From an uncultured Prevotellaceae bacterium (GTDB taxonomy: Bacteria; Bacteroidota; Bacteroidia; Bacteroidales; Bacteroidaceae): a stretch of 61,557 bases of DNA. This document shows positions 41,901-49,728 of this stretch, one piece after another (positions within the stretch are counted from its first letter, which is position 1; every line of letters starts with the position of its first letter). The DNA is taken from NCBI GenBank assembly GCA_902800435.1, contig CADCEQ010000009.1, positions 1-61,557 on the forward strand, in the 5' to 3' direction. The notes beneath the pieces were generated by a model. The model was given only the letters and a program-made list of their open reading frames with translations. It was not told where the DNA came from and did no database searches. The position numbers were made by a program, and so were the translations under genes.

Positions 41901-43780
41901 AAAAGCCGGAGGATGGGCGCCATAAGCAAGCCACTGAATACTTCCGCGTGAACCCCCACCGTCTGAACCTCGGCGCCATCGGCTTGGAGCTGAAAGGCGC
42001 CGACGGGGAGCGCATACAACTGAAAGACCTGACGGAGACCCGCCAGGAACTGGGGCTTTACGACGGTAAGATTGAGTCGCACTTCGTGGCCGACGGCACC
42101 CCCGCCGACGTGACCACCGCTGCCCTGCAAGACCAAGACGCCGTCATCTACCGCATCAAGACCCCCCTGCTGAAGGACGGCCGCGCCCGCGTCAGCATCC
42201 GCTTCCCCTACCCTACGGGCAAGCACACCGATGCCGCCGCTGACTGGACGAAGCCTGAGCGCCACACCTCGCGCATCGTCTCTACTCAGGACCATTCCGC
42301 CGTCATCGAGCATACCCTCGACTCCACCCGCTACTACCTTACCCTCACTTGGCAGGGCGATGCCCAATTACAGGAATGCGCTCCCCACCATTTCGAGCTT
42401 TCCACCACCGATGACGTCCTCGCCTTCAAGGCCGAGTACAGTCTGCTGTGCAGCGGCGGTGCCGCTGCCCCCTTTGTCTTCGACGAACAGCTGCGCGCCG
42501 TCATCCGCTCATGGAACCGCTGGTGGCAGGAGGGAGCCATCGTCGACTTCAGCCAGTGCACCGACCCACGCGCCAAGGAGCTGGAGCGCCGCGTCGTTCT
42601 CTCTCAATACCTCACGCAGGTGAACTGCGCCAACAGCCTGCCGCCACAGGAGACTGGGCTGACCTACAACTCCTGGTTTGGCCGCCCGCACTTGGAGATG
42701 ACCTGGTGGCACATGGTCGACTTCGCCCTATGGAACCGCCCCGAGGTCGTCGCCCAGGTGCTCGACTGGTACAACACCGTTGCCTACACCGAAGCCCGCA
42801 AGATTGCCCAGCGGCAGGGCTTCAAGGGCATCCGCTGGATGAAGATGACCGACCCCTGGGCTGGCGAAGCCCCCTCGAACACGGGCTCGTTCCTCATCTG
42901 GCAACAGCCACATTATATATATATGGCTGAGGATATGTACCGTGCCAAGCCCACCGCTGAGACTCTAAAGAAATATGCCAAGCAGGTGGAAGAGACCGCC
43001 GAGTTTATGGCCGACTTCGTCAGCTACGACGCCAAGACCAAGCGCTACTACCTGCAGGGCGAGACGGCCATGCAGGAGTCGATGTCGAAGGACTTCAGCT
43101 ATAACCACCCCTTCGAACTGGCCTACTGGCAGTACGGCCTCAGCGTAGCCAACCAGTGGCGTGAGCGTCAGGGCAAGCCCCGTAACGCCGACTGGGACAG
43201 AATCATCAATGGCCTCTCGCCCCTGCCGATGACCAAGGACGGCATCTACACCGCCGGTCTGCCGAAAGGCAAGACCGATAACCTGAAGAGCTTCGACCCC
43301 TTCGACGCCGTAGCCTCGGGAGCCGCCCCCGTCGTCTCCACCGAGACCTTCGCCGAGAAGTGCCGCAACGACCACCCCGCCGTGCTCGGCCCCTTGGGCA
43401 TGCTCCCCTCTGTCCCCCTATGCTGCAATAATATTGCAGCAAAGAAGACCCTCCAGTGGGTCATGGACAACTGGAACTGGCCCACCACCTGGGGCTGGGA
43501 CTACGGCATGACGGCCATGGCCGCCGCCCGCCTCGGCCAGCCTGAAACCGCCCTGCAGGCCCTTCTCATCGACACGCAGAAGAACACCTACCTCAAGAAC
43601 GGCCACAACTTCCAGACCGCCGACCGTCTGCGCATCTACCTGCCCGGCAACGGCGCACTGCTGACGGCCATCGCCATGATGTGCGCCGGCTGGGACGGCT
43701 GCACCACGCCCAACAACCCCGGATTCCCGCAGGACGGCAAGTGGAACGTGCGCTGGGAAGGACTACAACGAATGCAATAA
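38987..43780 (+). CDS. GH28-GH105-six-hairpin glycosidase three-domain fusion
   Basis: This 1597-residue secreted protein has a signal of about 20 residues ending LLSYAEG. Domain 1 (about 40-480) is a GH28 polygalacturonase beta-helix: NGDGCDPE, NTGDDCIAIKSGRN, NGHGGVVVGSE and RVLRIKT (catalytic Asp residues, His, and the R-x-K site). Domain 2 (about 490-880) is a GH105 unsaturated rhamnogalacturonyl/galacturonyl hydrolase: LDGIFMGLP, YDETRKAFWAD and LSQHCWGRAQGWYTMAL. Domain 3 (about 885-1597) starts NPVITEADALASLTVGNGHFATTVDVTGLQ and continues with NSWFGRPHLEMTWWHMVDFALW and GWDYGMTAM. It looks like an (alpha/alpha)6 glycosidase with an N-terminal beta domain, reminiscent of GH65/GH95-like folds, but I cannot name its family. 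It would cut pectin, remove the unsaturated end, and release another sugar. In operon with PL1 (10-bp gap). Confidence 0.88.
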   Translation: MKKSLQLMLLCLLVPLLSYAEGWDEAKYKQIEQSIKQPQISGKDYVITKFGAKPDASAATNQKAIQKAIDKCSKKGGGRVIVPAGQKFLTAAIELKSRVNLHVEEGAVLEFVFEPELYPIVETSWEGLECFNLSPCVYAFKATDIAVTGKGTIDGGGSNDTWWPWCGAAKFGWKEGMISQKIEARPRLLKNGENGIPMYNEQGQRSPERVFGPKDGLRPQLVSFNKCERILLEDVTLLRSPFWVIHPLHSTDVTVRRVKMINDGPNGDGCDPECCDRVLIEDCFFNTGDDCIAIKSGRNRDGRERNMPSKNIIIRNCEMKNGHGGVVVGSEISGGCQNVYAHDCVMDSPNLDRVLRIKTNSCRGGIIENINMRDIKVGQCGEAVVKINLDYEHNEVCCRGFNPTVRNINVENVNCQKSKYGVLVIALDTVCNVYDVNLKNCRFDSVQQGNKITGQTRNIRYDNYFVNGSLCLTEMPYKHYSEWMTYSEMKRVPRSYLLDFSTRPKWSYVMGIELESMLDTYLRYGGEDIRRYCQEYTDTMINQKGDIRGYNILDYNLDNIRTGHFVTRMYQQWPEAKNLLAMKTMMKQLQDQPRTKADKVYWHKAIYAYQVWLDGIFMGLPYRCLTAPITNKKNATKIYDDAVDQLKVTYERTLDPKTGLNRHAYDETRKAFWADPQTGLSQHCWGRAQGWYTMALIEVLDALPETYSRRSEVIDLLRKDFDAILKWQDKKTGTWYQVMDSPGREGNYLEATCSAMFTYALLKAYRKGYVGTKYREAGIRAYRGIINNFIRVNADKTISLTNCCSVAGLGPAATDEVVAAMKKVNPKGSVKENRRRDGGYAYYLSEQIRDNDAKGLGPFIWASLEMEMLGYDTQNTTAEINRQAVVTRNNPVITEADALASLTVGNGHFATTVDVTGLQSFPFDYEAGVPLTAMSDWGWHKFENTNGLRPAESEKSFDLGHGHPEVYAVEYKKPEDGRHKQATEYFRVNPHRLNLGAIGLELKGADGERIQLKDLTETRQELGLYDGKIESHFVADGTPADVTTAALQDQDAVIYRIKTPLLKDGRARVSIRFPYPTGKHTDAAADWTKPERHTSRIVSTQDHSAVIEHTLDSTRYYLTLTWQGDAQLQECAPHHFELSTTDDVLAFKAEYSLLCSGGAAAPFVFDEQLRAVIRSWNRWWQEGAIVDFSQCTDPRAKELERRVVLSQYLTQVNCANSLPPQETGLTYNSWFGRPHLEMTWWHMVDFALWNRPEVVAQVLDWYNTVAYTEARKIAQRQGFKGIRWMKMTDPWAGEAPSNTGSFLIWQQPHYIYMAEDMYRAKPTAETLKKYAKQVEETAEFMADFVSYDAKTKRYYLQGETAMQESMSKDFSYNHPFELAYWQYGLSVANQWRERQGKPRNADWDRIINGLSPLPMTKDGIYTAGLPKGKTDNLKSFDPFDAVASGAAPVVSTETFAEKCRNDHPAVLGPLGMLPSVPLCCNNIAAKKTLQWVMDNWNWPTTWGWDYGMTAMAAARLGQPETALQALLIDTQKNTYLKNGHNFQTADRLRIYLPGNGALLTAIAMMCAGWDGCTTPNNPGFPQDGKWNVRWEGLQRMQ
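43419..43441 (+). repeat. palindrome inside the third domain of the fusion gene
   Basis: TGCTGCAATA-A-TATTGCAGCA is a perfect 21-bp inverted repeat. The 20 or so bases before it (CTCTGTCCCCCTATGCTGC) nearly match 60658-60678 in the GH3 gene, where a different palindrome follows and the reading frame differs. Confidence 0.75.
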
Positions 43781-43790
43781 CCAAACTATA

Positions 43791-45977
43791 ATGAAAAGAC
43801 TAATTACAACACTAATGATGGCCGCCATAACGGCAGCCACACAAGCCCAGGTACCAGCCTTCCCCGGAGCTGAAGGCCACGGACGCTACACCACCGGTGG
43901 ACGCGGCGGCAAGATTGTCCACGTCACCAACCTCAACGACTCGGGCACCGGCTCGTTCCGGGCTGCCGTCAGCGGTTCTGACAAGAAGACGGTCGTCTTT
44001 GACGTAGGCGGCGTCATCGCCCTGAGGAGCAATGTCAACATCGGTGCCAACACCACCATCTTAGGCCAGACGGCACCGGCGCCCGGCATCACCCTGCGCT
44101 ACTACAACGTCAATCCCGCCGGCAACAACATCATGATGCGCTTCATCCGCATACGCCGCGGACAGGAGAAGGACATCAACGACGGTGCTGACGCCTCGAC
44201 CGCCCGCCACTATACGGGCATCCTGATTGACCACTGCTCATTCTCGTGGTCGATCGACGAGGTGGCCTCGTTCTACGACAACAACAACTTCACCATGCAG
44301 TGGTGCACCATCGGCGAGAGTCTGGTAAACGCCGGCCACGGCAAGGGTGCCCACGGCTATGGCGGCATCTGGGGCGGCAAGCTGGCCTCGTTCCACCACA
44401 ACCTGCTCATCCACCACAGCAACCGCACGCCGCGCTTCAACGGTGCGCGCTACGACTGGACGGGCTACACGGGCAACAAGCTCTACACCCAGTACAAATG
44501 GCAGAACGCCGTACAGGCCGAGAACGTCGACTTCCGCAACTGCGTTGTCTACAACTGCGGCAACGGCTGCTACGGCGGTCCCGGCGGCGGCAAGGTCAAC
44601 ATGGTTGGCAACTACTACAAGACAGGACCTGCCGCTGCCACCACGCGCCTGACCACCGTCACCGTCGGTGCCAACGGCAACTCCGAGGGCTATCCCACCT
44701 ACTGGACGATGACCAGCCGCTACTATCTCAGTGGCAATCAGATTAACAACAACGCCAACGCAGGCTGGTCGGACATGTCGTACGACGACGGCACCTACAT
44801 CATCAGCGGCAAGCGCTACAGCCCCGACCCCAAGCACTATAACGGCGACGACGTGGACTACGTCAAGAACCCGGCAGGCACCGACTGCGTCTGCATTCAG
44901 CTCGACGAGCCCGGCCCCACGGGCGAGGTGACCACCCATAGCGCCGCCACGGCCTTCGACAAGGTGCTCGGCCTGGCCGGTGCCTCGCTCAACAGCGACG
45001 AGGTGGACCTGCGCTACTTCGACGAGGCCCGCAACGGCACGGCCACCTACAACGGCTCAGTCACCAAGAAGCCGGGACGCATCGACGTGGTCAGCGACGT
45101 CAAGGGCTACACCGAGGACAACTTCGGCAAAGGCAGTCGCGAGGCAGGCTTCGACACCGACAAGGACGGCATACCCGACGCCTGGGAGACAGCCAACGGA
45201 CTGAACCCGAACAGTGCTGCTGACGCCAACGCCTATACCCTCGACCCGGCGAAGTACTACACCAACATAGAGGTCTACGCCAACTCACTGGTGCAGGACA
45301 TCATGCTCAGCGGCAATGCCGACACCGAGGATGCCGCCAAGGAGTATTATCCCGCCTACACCAAGACCGACGGCACCAAGTCGGAGGTCATCAACACGCT
45401 GGGCCTTGACCTCAGCGACAACGGCCCGGCGCCGTCGACGGAGGGCAGCACCTACACCGTCTCGTTCAACGGCTCCGACATCGAGTCGCCCACCGGTTTT
45501 TTTACGTATGGTGACGGCAAGCACAACTTCAACTCGAAGTTTACAGGCACATACGACGGTCTGCAGTTCAACCAAGGTCTGAAGATGGAGGGCACCACCG
45601 TCATTGCCTTCACGACCACGGCCACGGCTACCGTCACCATTGTCCAGTCTGTCTGGAGCACCCACTCGCTGAAGTTCGACGACCAGGAACTGACCGCCGC
45701 CTCGGCCACCACGCCGACAGGCAGCCAGGACGTGCGCGTCTATACCCTCGCCGGTGTGGCCCCCGGCAGTCACGAGATCAAGCGCGGCTCCGGCGAGAGC
45801 GGTGTCTTATATGTCGCCGTTGTCACCGACGGTGCCACGGGCATCAGTGCCGCCACAACCAACACCCGAACCGACACCCGAACCAACACTCCGCGCAGTC
45901 TGGGCGGCCAGCCCGTGACAGCAGGCTACAAAGGTGTCGTCATCAAGGACGGCCGGAAGGTGATGGTGAGACATTGA
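43791..45977 (+). CDS. PL1-type pectate lyase (first of two)
   Basis: This 728-residue secreted protein has a signal ending ATQAQ. The beta-helix begins at once with PAFPGAEGHGRYTTGGRGGKIVHVTNLNDSG, typical of the Bacteroidota PL1 group, then FDVGGVIAL, TILGQTAPAPGI, LIDHCSFSWSIDE, HGKGAHGYGGIWGG and HHNLLIHHSNRTPR. A Ca-type DTDKDGIPDAWE motif precedes a C-terminal beta domain. Lyases of this kind cleave polygalacturonate by beta-elimination using Ca. The tail is RSLGGQPV ... KGVVIKDGRKVMV, preceded by a linker encoded by 12-bp DNA repeats (NTRTDTRTNT). It shares the operon with the GH28 fusion and is homologous to the second PL1 at 57447. Confidence 0.92.
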   Translation: MKRLITTLMMAAITAATQAQVPAFPGAEGHGRYTTGGRGGKIVHVTNLNDSGTGSFRAAVSGSDKKTVVFDVGGVIALRSNVNIGANTTILGQTAPAPGITLRYYNVNPAGNNIMMRFIRIRRGQEKDINDGADASTARHYTGILIDHCSFSWSIDEVASFYDNNNFTMQWCTIGESLVNAGHGKGAHGYGGIWGGKLASFHHNLLIHHSNRTPRFNGARYDWTGYTGNKLYTQYKWQNAVQAENVDFRNCVVYNCGNGCYGGPGGGKVNMVGNYYKTGPAAATTRLTTVTVGANGNSEGYPTYWTMTSRYYLSGNQINNNANAGWSDMSYDDGTYIISGKRYSPDPKHYNGDDVDYVKNPAGTDCVCIQLDEPGPTGEVTTHSAATAFDKVLGLAGASLNSDEVDLRYFDEARNGTATYNGSVTKKPGRIDVVSDVKGYTEDNFGKGSREAGFDTDKDGIPDAWETANGLNPNSAADANAYTLDPAKYYTNIEVYANSLVQDIMLSGNADTEDAAKEYYPAYTKTDGTKSEVINTLGLDLSDNGPAPSTEGSTYTVSFNGSDIESPTGFFTYGDGKHNFNSKFTGTYDGLQFNQGLKMEGTTVIAFTTTATATVTIVQSVWSTHSLKFDDQELTAASATTPTGSQDVRVYTLAGVAPGSHEIKRGSGESGVLYVAVVTDGATGISAATTNTRTDTRTNTPRSLGGQPVTAGYKGVVIKDGRKVMVRH

Positions 45978-46020
45978 TGTTCTCCCCCGCGCGCGTAATG
46001 TATAGCTAATCACAGAAAAC

Positions 46021-46105
46021 AACCTACACTTCCGACACTTCCTACACCTACACCTACGCCCCCTGACGGCAGGTGTAGGTGTAGGAAGTGTCGGAAGTGT
46101 AGGTT
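46021..46105. repeat. perfect inverted repeat with 35-bp arms
   Basis: Arms 46021-46055 and 46071-46105 are exact reverse complements around a 15-nt centre. Each arm also contains short tandem units (CCTACA and CTTCCGACA). It may end transcription from the upstream PL1 operon, but it is far longer than a normal terminator stem and lacks a T run at the stem base (TTTTTT appears 5 nt later). Confidence 0.9.
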
Positions 46106-46139
46106 CGACGTTTTTTCGGCTATATAGCGCGTACGCGCG

Positions 46140-46216
46140 AAAAGGCGCAGGGTTTCGTCCAAAAGGCGGCGGGTTACAAGCAAAAGGCGGCGGGTTTTGC
46201 CAAAAAGGCACCGGTT
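46140..46216 (+). repeat. four repeats AAAAGGCGGCGGGTT with exact 21-bp period
   Basis: Copies start at 46140, 46161, 46182 and 46203. The two middle copies are identical; the outer copies differ by 1-3 bases. A 21-bp period puts all copies on one face of the helix. They lie about 70 to 150 bp upstream of the susC -7 element, a plausible activator-binding array. Confidence 0.85.
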
Positions 46217-46230
46217 ATTTCATAAAAAAA

Positions 46231-46244
46231 CGCAAACGTTTGCG
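46231..46244. promoter_or_regulatory. LacI/PurR-type operator-like palindrome
   Basis: CGCAAACGTTTGCG is a perfect 14-bp palindrome with the central CG flanked by AAA/TTT, the form typical of LacI-family operators. It is 44 bp upstream of the -7 element of susC. No LacI-family gene is in the window. Confidence 0.65.
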
Positions 46245-46287
46245 AAAAAATAGTCACTCAACTTATCGTTTTATCAAATTTTTCTTG

Positions 46288-46295
46288 TATCTTTG
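46288..46295 (+). promoter_or_regulatory. -7 element of the susC promoter
   Basis: TATCTTTG followed by CACC, with no good -33 box. The distance to the susC ATG is 84 bp, leaving a sizeable untranslated leader. Confidence 0.7.
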
Positions 46296-46379
46296 CACCA
46301 TAATTTACTAAAAACGAACACAACTGACAAGTTCTGATGGAAATAACCTTATAATATTCATTAAACTACTAAAAAATTT

Positions 46380-49300
46380 ATGTCTGTTAAATTGAAGAGT
46401 ATTTTTCGAACAACACTCTTGTTGTGTCTACTCTTGGTAGCCGGGCGTGCAGCAGCACAGACCACAGCCAAGGGAACGGTTACAGACTCCACCGGCGAGC
46501 CCGTCATCGGTGCCACAGTCGTTGAGAAAGGTAACCCCAAGAACGCTGCAGTGACCGACTTCGACGGTAACTTCACCCTGAAGCTGCAGAAAGGCAAGAC
46601 CGTCACCATCTCCTACATCGGAATGGTCAGTCAGGACGTGACAGCCTCGCAGGACATGAAGGTGGAGCTGAAGGACGACAACGCCGCCCTCGAGGAGGTG
46701 GTCGTCGTGGGTTACACCAGCAAGGCCCGTAAAGACCTGACCGGCTCGGTCGGCTCCATCTCGGGTAAGAAACTGGAAGTTGTCCCCGTGACATCGGCCG
46801 CCGTCGCCCTGCAGGGTAAGATTTCCGGTGTGCAGGTTACTACGGTCGACGGTCAGCCCGGTGCCGACGTCAACATCCGTGTCCGTGGCGGCACCTCGGT
46901 AACCCAGTCGAACTCGCCGCTTTATATCGTCGACGGTTTCCAGGTAGACAACATCAACGATATACCTCCGTCGGACATTGCCTCGATTGACGTGCTGAAA
47001 GATGCTTCTCTGACCGCCATCTATGGTGCAAAGGGTGGTAATGGTGTAGTCATAGTCACCACGAAGTCGGCTCAGGCTGGTTCGGTGAAGGTGACGTTCA
47101 ACGGCAACTTGAACATCAGCCACATCTCGAAGACGCTCGACCTGATGAACGCCGAACAGTTTGCCAACTACCAGTACCAGTGGCATGCCTGTAACGGTAC
47201 CCGCTCGTCGAACGCCAAGTTCTTCAAGGCCAATTTCGGTAATCCCTACGATTTGGATATGTACAGCACACTGCCCACGCACGACTGGCAGGACGAGGTG
47301 ATGGGCGAAACTCCCATTAACTACTCGACCAACGTCAATATCGGCGGTGGTTCGGACAAGGTGAAGTTCAACATCTCGCTGACACAGTCGGAGGATAAGG
47401 GTATCATCCTGGGCTCGGGCGTGCGCCGCACCAACCTGAACATGAAGACCAACGTGCAGATCAACGACAAGTTGTCGCTCCAGTTCAACCCGAAGTTCAC
47501 CTTCCGCCGCGACGAGGGTGCTGGTGGTGAACACGTAGGTACAGGCGGTATCATCGACGTACTGCAGTACCGTCCCACCAACGGTCTGCGTGAATACGGT
47601 TATGTGGACCCGTCGTATGCCGACCCCGACGAGGAGCAGCTCTTCGAATACACCAACCCGAAGAACGATATTGCCACCAACCAACTCATCAAACACTCGT
47701 ACACCTACACCAACGGTATCGCCCTGGACTGGAAGCCCATCAAGGGCCTTACCCTGCGTTCCGAGGCCACCATAGGTCTGGGCTGGATTGACAACAACCG
47801 TTTCTATGGTGCTATGACCAATGTGGGTCAGCAGACTGTACACAACAAGATGCCAGTGGCCACGGTGACCAACAACAAGTGGATGCGCTACATGTGGACT
47901 AACACGGCCAGCTACAACATGACCATGAAGGACGACCACAACCTGTCGTTCCTGCTCGGTCAGGAAATCAGCGACGTGCAAAGCCGTAGCAATTCCATGA
48001 CCAACCACTTCTTCCCCCGTTCGTTCACAGCAACGGAAGCATGGAACAACATGGGATTCGGTACCACATACGAGTCAACATCGAGCCTCTCGACACCCAA
48101 CCGCACGGCTTCGTTCTTTGGACAGGCCAGCTATAACTACAAACACAAGTATTTGATTTCGGGTACGTTCCGAGCTGACGGCTCGACGAAGTTCTCGCCA
48201 GGCCACCAGTGGGGCTACTTCCCCTCAATCAGCGGTGCATGGGTGATGTCGGAGGAACCGTTCATGAAGGACGTGAAATGGATTACGCAGTTGAAGCTGC
48301 GCGCTGCCATCGGTCTGGCTGGTAACAACAACATCAACGACGACATGTTCCGTCTGCTCTACAGCATCAATTCTACCGGTGGCCCCGGCTTCGGCGAGAC
48401 CACGCACTACGGTGAGAAATACTATGCACTGCCCAGCAGCGCTCCCAACAACGACATCAAGTGGGAGTCGACCATTACGCGCAACCTGGCTGCCGACATC
48501 TCGCTGTTCAACGGCCGCGTCACCATCACCCCTGAGTTCTATTGGAACACTACTCGCGACCTGCTTTACTCTACGGGTCTGAACTCCACCGTGGGTTACG
48601 GCACGCAGATGCAGAACATCGGACAGGTGACCAACAAGGGTATCGAGTTCTCCGTCAGCGGCGACATTCTGCAGGGTAAGGACTACGTGCTCTCGGCCAA
48701 TATCAACTTCGGCTGGAACCGAAAGATTGTTGACAAGCTGGACGGCGGCGAGACCTTCAAGCCTTTCGAGGGCAGTGTGCGCTGGCAGACCGCCAACATG
48801 TACGACTACTACCTGAAGGTAGGCGACGAGGTGGGTCTTATCTATGGCTTCGTTTACGACGGACTCTACGGCTTCGACGAGTTCTACTTCGATCCCCTCA
48901 ACAACTATCAGGCAGTACCCTGGGGTTCGGCAGCTGCCGACAATGGTACTTCGAAGAATCAGGCTCCGCGTGAGGACGGTTACATAACGGTCATCAACGA
49001 CGTGTCGGGCTCCTCAAACAGCGGTATCGCCACATTGCCGGGTAAGATTAAGTTCAAGGACCTGAACGGCGACGGCCGCATCGACGAGAACGACCGTACG
49101 GTCATTGGTAACACCAACCCGAAGATTCAGGGCGGTTTCGGACTGAGCGGCCAGTATAAGGACTTCGACTTCACGGCCAACTTCACCTATATGCTCGACT
49201 TCGACATCAACAATGCAACGGCCTATACGCTGTCGGCATCGCAGGGCAACAAGAACACGTTCCACAACGTGCTGGCCGAGTTTGCCGACGGATGGCAGTA

Positions 49301-49712
49301 CAACGACATCGACGGTTCGATTACCGGCACCAAGGGTGATATCCTCTATAAGATGTACTACTCGGCCGACAAAAATGCCGTCGACATCTACAAGGAGGGC
49401 AATCAGGGCCGCACACTTTGGAACCCCGCCGACGTGGGCACCAGGATTTGTAACAGCTACTTCATTGAGGACGGCTCATTCCTGCGCTGCTCGGACATCA
49501 CCTTAGGCTACACGCTGCCCAAGAAGCTGACCCAGAAGGCAGGCATCTCGAAGGCACGCTTCTATGTATCGACCAGCAACCTGTTCATCATCACCGGCTA
49601 CACCGGCTACGACCCAGAAGTGGACATCCAGACAGGACTGGCCTGCGGCATTGACTACAACCGCTATCCGCGTAATCGTAGCTTCGTGTTTGGTACTAAT
49701 ATCACATTCTAA
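46380..49712 (+). CDS. SusC-family TonB-dependent outer-membrane transporter
   Basis: This 1110-residue protein has a signal ending GRAAAQ. A carboxypeptidase-regulatory-like domain follows (KGTVTDSTGEPVIGATVVEKG ... TDFDGNFTLKL), then a TonB box (LEEVVVVGYTSKARKDLTGSV), a plug domain (IRVRGGTSVTQSNSPLYIVDGFQV, SIDVLKDASLTAIYGAKGGNGVVIVTTK) and a long beta-barrel ending in Phe (FVFGTNITF). It lacks the extra N-terminal STN domain found in some anti-sigma-linked transporters. It imports oligosaccharides across the outer membrane together with SusD 16 bp downstream. The pectin enzymes on both sides suggest pectic oligosaccharides. Confidence 0.96.
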   Translation: MSVKLKSIFRTTLLLCLLLVAGRAAAQTTAKGTVTDSTGEPVIGATVVEKGNPKNAAVTDFDGNFTLKLQKGKTVTISYIGMVSQDVTASQDMKVELKDDNAALEEVVVVGYTSKARKDLTGSVGSISGKKLEVVPVTSAAVALQGKISGVQVTTVDGQPGADVNIRVRGGTSVTQSNSPLYIVDGFQVDNINDIPPSDIASIDVLKDASLTAIYGAKGGNGVVIVTTKSAQAGSVKVTFNGNLNISHISKTLDLMNAEQFANYQYQWHACNGTRSSNAKFFKANFGNPYDLDMYSTLPTHDWQDEVMGETPINYSTNVNIGGGSDKVKFNISLTQSEDKGIILGSGVRRTNLNMKTNVQINDKLSLQFNPKFTFRRDEGAGGEHVGTGGIIDVLQYRPTNGLREYGYVDPSYADPDEEQLFEYTNPKNDIATNQLIKHSYTYTNGIALDWKPIKGLTLRSEATIGLGWIDNNRFYGAMTNVGQQTVHNKMPVATVTNNKWMRYMWTNTASYNMTMKDDHNLSFLLGQEISDVQSRSNSMTNHFFPRSFTATEAWNNMGFGTTYESTSSLSTPNRTASFFGQASYNYKHKYLISGTFRADGSTKFSPGHQWGYFPSISGAWVMSEEPFMKDVKWITQLKLRAAIGLAGNNNINDDMFRLLYSINSTGGPGFGETTHYGEKYYALPSSAPNNDIKWESTITRNLAADISLFNGRVTITPEFYWNTTRDLLYSTGLNSTVGYGTQMQNIGQVTNKGIEFSVSGDILQGKDYVLSANINFGWNRKIVDKLDGGETFKPFEGSVRWQTANMYDYYLKVGDEVGLIYGFVYDGLYGFDEFYFDPLNNYQAVPWGSAAADNGTSKNQAPREDGYITVINDVSGSSNSGIATLPGKIKFKDLNGDGRIDENDRTVIGNTNPKIQGGFGLSGQYKDFDFTANFTYMLDFDINNATAYTLSASQGNKNTFHNVLAEFADGWQYNDIDGSITGTKGDILYKMYYSADKNAVDIYKEGNQGRTLWNPADVGTRICNSYFIEDGSFLRCSDITLGYTLPKKLTQKAGISKARFYVSTSNLFIITGYTGYDPEVDIQTGLACGIDYNRYPRNRSFVFGTNITF

Positions 49713-49728
49713 ATTGATAATTGAAAAT

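Larger units (their letters stand above)
45978..46379. other. 402-bp regulatory region between PL1 and susC
   Basis: In order: a very large perfect palindrome (46021-46105), an alternating GCGCGTACGCGCG-like stretch (46127-46139), four 21-bp-phased repeats (46140-46216), a perfect 14-bp operator-like palindrome (46231-46244), a promoter -7 element (46288-46295), and an 84-nt leader before the susC start. No gene is visible. Confidence 0.8.

Noticed and set aside
46428..48008. 526-codon frame antisense to susC
   Set aside because: It overlaps the entire plug and early barrel of an intact SusC and has no protein-like features.
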